From NCBI GenBank assembly GCA_003956705.1, contig QZCP01000276.1:1-41406 (forward strand): a stretch of DNA of 41,406 nucleotides, written 5' to 3'. Numbering within the stretch: position 1 is the stretch's first letter; each line of letters begins with the position of its first letter. Source of the DNA: Brevipalpus yothersi (taxonomy: Eukaryota; Arthropoda; Arachnida; Trombidiformes; Tenuipalpidae). Shown here piece after piece: positions 21,929-30,719 of this stretch. The notes under the pieces are model-generated. The model worked only from the letters and a program-made list of their open reading frames with translations. It had not been told where the DNA came from and ran no database searches. Both the position numbers and the translations under genes were made by a program.

Positions 21929-22279
21929 CGGTCTCATTTCACTGAGATTGATGATAATGGCAAACTTCGTGGACCCTTCGCTCATTTTATTGGTGAAACT
22001 TTCAATGGATTGATCACGATGCTCAATGTGACTTTTGTGGCTCCTAAGCGAATTGTATTAACCAACTCGGATGCTATGGAGGAAGCATTCGCAATGGTAA
22101 GCCGAGGAGATGCTGATATTTCGATGACTTTCAACTGCATCGAGTATAAATCTTGTACAGAGAATATTACTTCTGGTCCTATTTTTCTTACACATGACTG
22201 GTCTCTCCTTTCGACTCCTGAAACAAAATCTTTCATCGAAAATAGTAGGCCTGAGGCAGCTCTGTGGCGAATTGGAGTG
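21929..22279 (+). repeat. 351-nt tract identical to 30753-31103 in IR4
   Basis: Line-by-line comparison finds no difference between the two copies over this stretch of the S1 lobe, while bases on both sides differ at many sites. The abrupt edges point to recent gene conversion rather than simple duplication. Confidence 0.85.
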
Positions 22280-22404
22280 AACTTCTTGATTGCCATGACT
22301 TTTGCTCTGATCATCATTTTATTTGTATTGGTTTGGAAGCGAAAATCAGGGATTGAACAAAACTTCATCTGGCTTTTCATCTCTATTTGTGTTGGAAAAA
22401 TGAA

Positions 22405-22619
22405 TGCAGGTCAAAAATAGATGAGCAGTTCTGAATGTTTATTTGAATGAATGTTTTCTTAACATTTAATGGCTTCAAATATGTTTCTCTCTCTCACTCT
22501 CTCTCTCTCTCTATGTATCTCTCTCTCTCTCTGTATAATTGCCGAGAGATAATTCGAAAAATAACACTCTTACACTAAACTTCATGGAGTGGAGATGTTA
22601 GTTAAATTTCTCACTTCCA
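22405..22619 (+). repeat. 5' LTR
   Basis: It is 215 bp, begins TGCAGGTCAAAA and ends TCACTTCCA. It includes interrupted CT repeats and a TATAAT-like stretch near 22536. It is identical to the 3' LTR except for the lengths of two CT runs, which compensate to keep 215 bp. Confidence 0.93.
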
Positions 22620-22621
22620 TT

Positions 22622-22641
22622 TGGTAGGCTCGGCGGGACTC
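22622..22641 (+). other. Candidate tRNA primer-binding site
   Basis: TGGTAGGCTCGGCGGGACTC lies two bases after the LTR. It starts with TGG, the complement of the tRNA 3' CCA end, and its 3' half resembles the complement of a T-arm. I cannot assign the tRNA. Confidence 0.6.
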
Positions 22642-22814
22642 AACGTCGAGAAGTGTTTTTCTCATTGATTTGTGCCGAGAAACTGAGCGATACATTGAAA
22701 TTCTTGTTGTTCTCAATATTCAACTGAAATATCACCTGAAATTCTGTTCCTCTGTTGTAACCCGATAAAGAGTTAATTTTGTTGATTGTTGGCATCAGAT
22801 TCTTCATATCAAGG

Positions 22815-22820
22815 GTAAGT
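22815..22820 (+). promoter_or_regulatory. Candidate splice donor in the element's leader
   Basis: AAGG|GTAAGT is a near-consensus donor about 195 bases after the 5' LTR. It could be joined to the acceptors before gag (24063-24064) or before the downstream ORF (26138-26139) to give a short leader for each. Confidence 0.35.
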
Positions 22821-24093
22821 CAAAGATTGAAGTTCTTTAAGCATGAAGAATCGAATTGATGTTTTGAAAATATACTGCTGAAACATAGTGGAGAATCGAT
22901 GATTCAATATGTTGATCAGAATTTTGACCTCTTAATCCAGTGAATATGCTTAAAATAAAATGCGAATCAGAATCTATGTAAAATTGTTGGACGTACTGTT
23001 TAGTATGCATATTCATGCCATATTTTGTTCATCAAAGGATAAATTTCATCTGCTCAATTGATTGATTCTCTACTATCGGTGGATGATCAGTGAATGTTAG
23101 ACATTATAGCTACTCTCATCGAAGCATGATACTAGATATAAGAGAGCCTATATACAAACCAAGTGAATGGTTGAGCGTTCAGCTAATCTTAAGACGAAAA
23201 ACCTTGAAATTCAGAAAAGTTGTTAGCATGTTAAAGATAGAAATGATTCCTTTCATTACTGCGAGAACTGTTAAATAGCTGATAGTTAGTTAAATAAATA
23301 AACAAATTACAACAACATTCGAACGGTTACTGAGCAATTAGACTAGGCCAAGCGAATGAAATTTTCTTGAGACCCATATTAAGTTCTGAAAGCCTTGAAA
23401 TTCATCCACAACATGAGTAAATAGTATACATTCGGAGAAGTTGCAACTTTTTCTATCAATAGAATTATCTGTTCAATTGCTTCAAGTTGTTACCAACCAC
23501 AGATAACTTTTCAGGCATCAAGTCTCCATCAATCAGAGAATAATAATGCAATTCAGTGGAGTTCGATCTATTTTATCGGTTATTCATATGATTATTCTAT
23601 TCAAAGAAATTTCTAAATTTTTGGGAATCAATTTATTCTCATTCACTTCTCTCGTCCACTTCTTTCATGGTCAATTAAGTGCATTTCAATCGTTTCATGT
23701 CCAAGTGAATGGATATGTGAGCGATAATCGTCTATTCTAATCTGTCAACGATTCTTATCATCGTAGTTCTGGTAAAGTATTCAAAAGAAAAACTAATGAA
23801 GTTTATTGATTATCGAATAAATTATGTATGTGTATGTTACTAGTTTCGGTCCAACAGCACAGTCAACCATTGAATGAATTTGAGAAATTATTACAAGTAT
23901 ATTTATTTGAAGCAAATGTTACTGAGTTTTGTTCTTCTTGTGTGTGTGTAAGTGATACACATTTCATTCTTAGTTTAATTTGGGTAATCTCAATGGTTCT
24001 GTTGTCTGTGACGATGAGAAATAAGGGCATTTCAATTAATTAATTTACTTGATTATTCTGTTAGCCAGCTGTAAGCTGAGGAAAAGTTTCAAA

Positions 24094-26073
24094 ATGATGA
24101 ATAATTATTTGAATAATTTTACCACTACCACTAGACATGGAAACGAATTTTCTATTCCATATTTCTCTGGGAGTCATATTAATGATGATGTGATCGATTG
24201 GCTTGAAAACTATGAGGATATAACAAGTAGATTAGGTTGGACGAACTCCACTCGTTTGGTCTCTCTCCCAATTTATTTGAAAGATGGTGCTAAAGCTTGG
24301 TATAAGGCAACAAAACATATGATTGGTCCTGGTAAACTTTTGGACACTTATGAAAAAGTGAGAAATGAAATGATGAGAGTGATGGTGTCTCAAGATTATC
24401 CATCATTATACTTCAAACAAATAATGAATAATAAGCAAAGAATCAATGAACCTAGTTATGCGTACATTTATCGAATGAAATATTTGTGTGAGAAGTTTGA
24501 TAAAAATATGGATGAAGTGAGAAAACTCTTCTTTATTAGAAGAGGATTAAGTGACAAGTTGAAAGAGAAGATTGCTATCATGGACCCTCAAACAATTGAC
24601 GAACTTGTAATTGCAGCTCAGAGAGTCGAATGTTTTTATCGAGATCAGACTGAAGTCAAAATGAATTATGGGAGCAATGACGAAGCGATGAGAGTGATTG
24701 AAAAATTGAAAAAGGATATGAAAGGCTTGATTGATAGAATGGAATATACTCCGAATGAGTCCAACAATCAGAACTTGATGAAAAAGAGAATTGTTTGTTA
24801 CCATTGCGACCATGAAGGGCACATAGCTAGAGAATGTGAGCTGAGAGTGCAAGAAGAGAAGCGAAATGATCAAAACATTTATCCACAGGCGAGTTATTTT
24901 GACACCAGAAATGGTTCTGATGGCAGTGACAATGGTTGTGATGGTAAAGAAATAAAATCCAATGGTGGTCGGAACTGGAATGATGATGATGGAAATTCTA
25001 TGGAAAAGAATCGAGGAAGTTTTCACTCAATCAACCTGACGAGGAATCCGAATGGTCCAAGTTTCACTTCGATGCTGATCTCTGGGAATTGGCAGCAAGC
25101 TCACTCTGGTGAATTTTCTCGGCCTGATGATAGAAGTTTTAGTTTCATTTCGACCACCAATGATCCTCTCGTGGTTGCTGGTATAGAAGGTGAAGAAAAA
25201 GCATGTAAAGATGGGAAAAGAGAAGCAAGTCACTTGGCCTGTACAAGTGAGGTGGTGCAGATGAAAAATGACTCAGCGGCAATGATTATAATCACGCATC
25301 CAAAATTGATGGTTAATTCTGTACTCACAACTGATGATCCAGAAGTTGAAAATGATTTGATTGTGATCAAGCAAATAATTTGTGTGAATCATTGTCCATG
25401 GGAGGTACAAGTGAAAGCAAGTGAGCTGGTGGAGATGGAGGATGAGACGTTGGTAATTAATATCAGTCATCAAAGTATGATGCATTATTCTTTTGCTACA
25501 TTCGTTGGGCTAAACGTTGACAGTGATTTAATTGTGTTAACTGAAACGATTTGTGTGAAATACTGTTCATTGGAAAAAGCTCCTGATCCAATTCTCGAAA
25601 ATGGAAACTCATCAGAATTTGTGGACTCGAATGAATATCCAATCAGTGAATTCGGTGACTCAAAAAGACTCTTCGATGAATTGTCTGAAAAGAAATATTA
25701 TTTCATGAGTTATGAAAAAAGTTTGGTGATGTTTTTGATGTTCATTCTCGTGATAACTATTGTTCGATTGAATCGTAATCCAGTGTTACTCTCTCAGTGG
25801 AAGAGATCCAAAGATCGTTATCGTAAAGTTGGTCGTAAGAAACAGTATCCAGGAGTAAAACCGGATTCAAAACTTGATGAATTAAATGGAACTGTCTCTG
25901 AACCTCTTGATCTGAAAAATTTACTGGAAACGCAACGGAATCATCATTCAATTGATTCTCTTTTTCAATTCAGTGGAACTTTGAATGCGAAAAATTATTG
26001 TTGCTTGCTGTTTATGATTATTCTGAAGCTCTATGTTTATCTGCTAAGGAAAATATATTTAACCCATAATTGA
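24094..26073 (+). CDS. gag: Gag-like protein with CCHC zinc knuckle and unusual C-terminal extension
   Basis: The ATG at 24094 (TTCAAAATGATG) is the likely start, giving 659 residues; the same frame is open slightly further upstream without an earlier ATG. The N-terminal half looks like the retrotransposon Gag capsid domain (FSGSHINDDVIDWLENYE, then LPIYLKDGAKAWYK). Near residue 250 there is a CCHC knuckle, CYHCDHEGHIAREC, for RNA binding. Instead of pol, the frame continues through an Asn/Gly/Asp-rich linker into two diverged tandem repeats of about 55 residues, each ending in a pattern like DLIVxxxxICVxxC. A single hydrophobic segment (LVMFLMFILVITIVRL) and another near the C-terminus (LLFMIILKLYVYLL) follow. 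Membrane segments are unusual for a Gag. Confidence 0.85.
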   Translation: MMNNYLNNFTTTTRHGNEFSIPYFSGSHINDDVIDWLENYEDITSRLGWTNSTRLVSLPIYLKDGAKAWYKATKHMIGPGKLLDTYEKVRNEMMRVMVSQDYPSLYFKQIMNNKQRINEPSYAYIYRMKYLCEKFDKNMDEVRKLFFIRRGLSDKLKEKIAIMDPQTIDELVIAAQRVECFYRDQTEVKMNYGSNDEAMRVIEKLKKDMKGLIDRMEYTPNESNNQNLMKKRIVCYHCDHEGHIARECELRVQEEKRNDQNIYPQASYFDTRNGSDGSDNGCDGKEIKSNGGRNWNDDDGNSMEKNRGSFHSINLTRNPNGPSFTSMLISGNWQQAHSGEFSRPDDRSFSFISTTNDPLVVAGIEGEEKACKDGKREASHLACTSEVVQMKNDSAAMIIITHPKLMVNSVLTTDDPEVENDLIVIKQIICVNHCPWEVQVKASELVEMEDETLVINISHQSMMHYSFATFVGLNVDSDLIVLTETICVKYCSLEKAPDPILENGNSSEFVDSNEYPISEFGDSKRLFDELSEKKYYFMSYEKSLVMFLMFILVITIVRLNRNPVLLSQWKRSKDRYRKVGRKKQYPGVKPDSKLDELNGTVSEPLDLKNLLETQRNHHSIDSLFQFSGTLNAKNYCCLLFMIILKLYVYLLRKIYLTHN

Positions 26074-26139
26074 CGTTTTACCAAAACCTTATAGATTTGT
26101 CAAGAAGTTATCCGAATATTTTAATCCATTTCATTTCAG

Positions 26140-26616
26140 AACATGCCAATGCTTGTCAACCGTAAGCCTTGGTGGGAAAACCTTTACCGCCTCAAAAATC
26201 ATGTCTTCACTTCCAATGAAATAGACGGTGGATTCGAGAAAAATGAATTCCTCTATCACAAGAGATCACTTGATATCATTTTAAAAGTTGATGGCTCATA
26301 TGTGGTCACTCTTTCTCAATCCGAGTTCATGGAACTCATGGTTGAACCACGGACCATAATCATGGTCAGAAGAATCAATGGTCCACAATTTAGTCTGAAT
26401 CTGGATAAGTTCATCCAACAATACGCTGGGAAAGGGAAGAAAGAATGCGACAAAGTTATTGGAGTCATACAAACAAAAAAGAAACCAGTAGAAGAACCAC
26501 CAGGAGCTGAAGTCCATGTCGTTGAGAGAAGACTCGATGCCATTTGGAGACTGGAAAATTATCTGTACCCAGTTCAGAAGACGATTACAGTGTATGATCA
26601 GCTCATAATGTAGCAA
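26140..26616 (+). CDS. Unidentified accessory ORF in the env position of the element
   Basis: The ATG at 26143 gives 156 residues. It is preceded directly by a strong acceptor-like sequence (ccatttcatttcag, AG at 26138-26139), suggesting a spliced subgenomic message as used for env in some gypsy-type elements. The protein has no signal peptide or membrane segment and looks globular, with WW near the N-terminus, a basic KGKKECDK stretch and a Lys/Pro linker. I recognise no family. It might be a captured host gene fragment or a product special to this element lineage. Confidence 0.55.
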
Positions 26617-26812
26617 CCGGTGGATCTATCTGAGCCACCTGTCATTCAAATTGATTGATAATTTTTATTTGAATTCAATCATTGTCTTGATGTTGTATTA
26701 TTGTCTAATGTATCCAAATATCTATGTAACTGAAATATTGTTCTAACTATTGTGTTGTAATCGGAATATTGTTCTAATTGTTGTACTGTAACTGAAATGA
26801 GGACATTTCAAT

Positions 26813-26829
26813 GGGAGAGGAGAGGTAAA
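26813..26829 (+). other. Polypurine tract
   Basis: GGGAGAGGAGAGGTAAA, nearly all purine, sits immediately before the 3' LTR, where the plus-strand primer of LTR elements is expected. Confidence 0.8.
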
Positions 26830-27044
26830 TGCAGGTCAAAAATAGATGAGCAGTTCTGAATGTTTATTTGAATGAATGTTTTCTTAACATTTAATGGCTT
26901 CAAATATGTTTCTCTCTCTCACTCTCTCTCTCTCTCTCTATGTATCTCTCTCTCTCTGTATAATTGCCGAGAGATAATTCGAAAAATAACACTCTTACAC
27001 TAAACTTCATGGAGTGGAGATGTTAGTTAAATTTCTCACTTCCA
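26830..27044 (+). repeat. 3' LTR
   Basis: It is 215 bp with the same TGCAGG…CTTCCA ends as the 5' LTR, and is followed by the second ATGAA. Apart from CT-run length no difference from the 5' LTR was seen, which means insertion was recent. Confidence 0.93.
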
Positions 27045-27984
27045 ATGAACGTTCCTGATTTCAACAAATTTGCTGCAGGGTTAGTAATTTTTGGAATCTT
27101 CTCAGTTTGGATGTTGTTCGGCAGTTTTCTCAATACGGAGAGAACTTCGATCAAGGCGTTTGAAAGAGTTGACAAATTGAAGGACCTGAAAAATAGTAAA
27201 CGTCTGCTCGTCGGTTGCGGCTCTTTTTGTTGGAATGATCTTGACAAGAAAATTTGGATGAAAATTGTTGCGCTAGATGAGATTTCAATGTATCTCAGTC
27301 AGTGCATCGATTCCGGTGAATGCGTTTTCTATGCAGCTAAGTATGAATACAATATTCTCAAATGCGATCTATGTTCATTTGAGCCAGAATTTATTAATAT
27401 GAGAGATCGCTTGCTTTATCTTTCTCCTCCAATAAAGTCTTCTCACTCGATGCTCATTCACAACAAGAATGCTGGAAAAACTCGAATTGAGCGTGCTGAT
27501 CAATTCATGTATCGTAATTTTGAGATGGGAATACAACAAAAGTATGGTGTCAATTCTGATAATGCGGTTCGAAATGTGTTCAGAGAAATGACCGGAAATC
27601 TGCCAAGTGAAGAATGTATGGCAAATGTTATTCACCAAAGTTTCTCAACTCCTGCTCCCCTCTCGATCGAATATTTCATGAACTTCTTTTCCTTGCACAT
27701 CATCTCTATAACACTTGTTGGGTCAGCATTTCTCTGTCAAAAAATTTGGATGATTAAGGAAAGAAAAGGTAATAATGGAAATAAAGGTATTGCTCACTTT
27801 GCTCTCGAGTTTAAAGAGGAATATTCTTCGAAAGTAACAGATAAAATTCGACAAATAAAATCAGAAGAAACGAAAAAAGAGGCATTCCAGGAGGAAAAGA
27901 TGATTTAAGACCAACAACTTGTAAATTATGTACTCAGTGAACCTTTTTCCCATTGTTAGATTGACTCATAATAATATTCAGCTG

Positions 27985-28190
27985 AAGTTCTGTTGGTATT
28001 ACCATTAAGAAGAAAAAGATCATGAAACCCTAATTTTCAGGACCTGTGGTGTAATTCCGCATTTCGATTATCCCAGACACACCGGCCAGGAAATTCCTGC
28101 TTTTGTTTATATGGAAAAATGTAGCAGCAAAATTTACAATGTACTAGGTTCGAAAAATCGCTACACACCACTCTCCACTTGAATCATTAA
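27985..28190 (+). pseudogene. Decayed PHD-finger exon of the ZMYND-like family
   Basis: Pieces such as CTGTTGGTATTACCATTAAG and AAAGATCATGAA, then ATATGGAAAAATGTAG, follow the order of the intact PHD exon at 19371-19520. Stops, gaps and shifts prevent coding. It lies about 75 bases after IR3 ends, so IR and ZMYND-like sequences were duplicated together. Confidence 0.7.
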
Positions 28191-29336
28191 GAGAATGCTA
28201 AATCAGATTTGAGTGTTCTTTTGACCTGTGAGATTGCAATAAAGTTCAGATCTCTAAACGTAAATTTTTTTGTAGAAGAAACATGTTTCTACTAGAACAT
28301 CTCCAAAATCAACCAACCAGAACAGAATATAATCATGATTTTTCAAGATATCAAGTCACAAAATCGCAATATTTTTTACAACCCAATCGGGTGAGCTTGC
28401 CTAGCTTGACAGTCTTTAAGAATTTTGAGCATTTCATATTGATAAAAGGCAATGAGAACTCTACTACAGTGAAAGTAAGAAATTTCCTCTAACATAGATG
28501 GGAGAATGAAAATTATTTTTGAATGCAAAATACCTGCCAAATAAATGATTCAGCATTGTCGAGAAATCCACTAGAAGCGGACGAACTTCACTTCAGGATG
28601 AAACTTCGAAGCTTTTGCATTGTATTTTCTATAAGCTAAAATTGTCACACAGCTAATGATTCTACCCTACCAGTAATACTGTTCTTTTCGTCAACATATG
28701 ACAAATCTCATAAGAATTCCGAAGGAAAAGGGCTCGGTAGATTTAAAATAATGCATTGTCAAAACAAAGGGTTGATTATCTGCTCTGTGGGTTGGAGCTA
28801 CCAAAATCCATTTGTAATAGATACCATCGGGAAGATCATTTTCAAAGAAATTCGAATTTTTTCAAACTTGACCGGCACCAAAATTTTTATAGGCCCCTTG
28901 ATCGAGACAAGAGCTATAATTTCTTCTCATTCATTGCTTTGATATTCAAGGAAGATCCATTTGGAAAGATAAGAGGAATGATTTTGATTCAGCTATGTTA
29001 TCTAAAAATCCACTCTCCTTAATGGAATCCAAGTGTTTTTGAAAATCATAATAATTCTATGCATCAATATGCTGTTATAGCCTAAGATGGAATATCCCTT
29101 CCTCTTTATTCTGAACTGATTCAGGAATTCAACAGAGGACTTTACAATATAATGCAAGATATTCGTATACAAGATCAAATACGTCAAACTCCTCGATTGG
29201 ACTGATATCAGCCTCTAATTATAAAGGCTAAACTGCTAATTGATAGAAATTATCAATATCTTGTTGATTATCTAAAATTGAGAATATCTCATAGATCAGC
29301 CGAGTTGAATAAACAATGTCTGAAAAGCATTTCAAC
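28191..29336. other. Duplicated non-coding segment (copy at about 32130-33400)
   Basis: The segments 28470-28680 and 28745-29030 match 32240-32490 and 33010-33290 in the same orientation, with moderate divergence. Minus-strand frames in both copies share a weak pattern (KSSVEFLNQF against KSSVGFSESI; ILMHR against ILMYR), perhaps a decayed gene or transposon I cannot name. Confidence 0.5.
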
Positions 29337-29490
29337 ATGTATTCTCTGAAATTCGCCTTCTGCTTCATCCTCTCTCAGTTCCTCAACATTGACAAAAATG
29401 GAAGCCTCATTGTACTGTGTGTTCTATCAATGAATGGAACCATGGAAAGTTCTATCATCATGCTCAATATGACTTTTTGAGTTCCAAGAG
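29337..29490 (+). pseudogene. Ionotropic receptor relic (S1 lobe only)
   Basis: The ATG at 29337 starts MYSLKFAFCFILSQFLNID, clearly like the S1 start of IR1-IR4, then loses part of the lobe and resumes at IIMLNMTF before a TGA at 29478-29480. Nothing of the pore region follows; at about 29500 the DNA switches to the duplicated IR4 flank. Confidence 0.75.
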
Positions 29491-29499
29491 ATTGGTCAA

Positions 29500-30719
29500 A
29501 ACATGATTTCAGGTACCACTGGTTTAATAAAAACCAGGTTCAGCAGAAGGGCTCAAAATCTCCTCTGCAGAGTTGCCTCATAATAATGTCTCATAATCCG
29601 AATCTGATCATTCATATGATCAATCCACTCAATTTAAAGTTCTTATTAGAGTGTGGCAGAAAATTGTTTAATCCTCAAGACCAGTGGATTACTGTTTTCA
29701 AGTCGATCCTACTATTCGGAGAAGCCAAGTCGCTTAATGCATCCCCCTAAACTCCATGATTCAATCTCATCGAATAATGAGTTTAAAGTTCCAAAAAATT
29801 TGTCTCTGAAAAATTGCGAGCTTTTAGTGCAAGGTAAATACACTACCTCAATGAACAGAAAAAAATCATTCTAACATAGTAGATGAGAAGATTAAAACTA
29901 TTTTTAAACGAAAAACTTCTGTTAAATAGACAAATCAATGTTGTCCAGAACTCTACCAGAGGCAGACAAATTTTACTCTCAGATGAAATTTCCAAACTCA
30001 AACATTTTATTTTCCATAAGTCAGAAATCTCACACGTTCACTGAAAAGATTACATTTAATGATTCTCCGCTGTCAGCCTTCTTGCTGAAGACAAAAATCA
30101 GAATCTCTTTCTTTTTTTCCAATGAATAAATAATTATTTTTTGTCGGCATATGACAATTCTCATGGGAATTTAGAAAAAAACGTCATTTTTTGAACTCAA
30201 TATAATCGAAAATGATCAAAAGGGAGTCGCATTCATATGATGTGAAAAATGGGGTGAGCAAAATCTCACCATTTTGGTCATCAAGAATAGATGAGTCATT
30301 CATCATAAACCAAAAAATCGTAAATTTCAAACTTCACCTGACACATGTCGAAATGAAGCTTTCGATGAACCTCCTAAAATGAATGTTAAGAAAATTTTGC
30401 TAATCCAACTGAGCTACTTGAAAATCCATTCCCAATACCAAGCCTGATATCATCAGACCATGCGTCTTCTGAAATAACCTGACTATGCTAAATTCATTTA
30501 ATATCAATACTTGAGAATTTATCAACTTGACGGTTTGTTTTGTGATAAGTTAATCAAATTCAAGCAGGACAGGTAATGCTTCTCCAGTTAACGAATGTTC
30601 AATTATAGTTCTCGATAGGCCCACTAAGCTGAAGCCTCTTGACTATCCAGATTATACATAGAATAAGAATATTTGGTTTGGGAATCTTTCCAGGGACACG
30701 TGCAAAGAGGAGCCTCAAT
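29500..30719. repeat. Duplicated 5' flank of IR4 (copy of about 20660-21895)
   Basis: The order and orientation match the flank of IR3, including TTGCCTCATAATAATGTCTC, the small frame near 29653 (here frameshifted), the LLAEDKNQNH-coding area and the ACAGGCCA/ACAGGTAA region. This supports duplication of a unit containing flank plus IR. Confidence 0.75.

Larger units (their letters stand above)
22405..27044 (+). mobile_element. Young gag-only LTR retroelement inserted in IR3
   Basis: The 4640-bp element has 215-bp direct LTRs that start TG and end CA. It is flanked by an exact 5-bp target duplication ATGAA (22400-22404 and 27045-27049), and IR4 shows the empty site. A TGG-starting primer-binding candidate lies 2 nt after the 5' LTR, and a polypurine tract abuts the 3' LTR. 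Coding content is a 1.4-kb leader, a Gag ORF (24094-26073) and a second ORF (26143-26613). I see no DTG/DSG protease, no YxDD reverse transcriptase, no RNase H and no integrase HHCC/DDE, and there is no room for a full pol. It must borrow enzymes from an autonomous relative. The Gag suggests Ty3/gypsy affinity. Confidence 0.92.
21896..27908 (+). pseudogene. Ionotropic receptor-like gene IR3, split by an LTR element
   Basis: The left part (21896-22404) encodes S1, TM1 and the pore start (MNSLRFAFCFIRSHF … ICVGKMN). The right part (27045-27908) continues at MNVPDFNKFAAG through TM2, S2 and the last TM. Between them lies the 4640-bp element at 22405-27044. Both halves are open, and removing the element plus one ATGAA restores a frame collinear with IR4, so the insertion is the only visible break. 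The C-terminal tail is about 45 residues longer and strongly charged compared with IR4. The right half begins with an ATG supplied by the target duplication, so a 3'-LTR-driven transcript could in principle encode it. Confidence 0.9.

Noticed and set aside
24547..25026. 159-residue minus-strand frame inside gag
   Set aside because: It is a shadow of the Asn/Asp-rich Gag segment, with no known domain and low-complexity composition.
22400..27049. Element removed from IR3 as an intron
   Set aside because: The LTR start offers a GCAG|GTCAAA donor, but the only nearby acceptor-like TTAG in the 3' LTR would put the downstream IR half out of frame.
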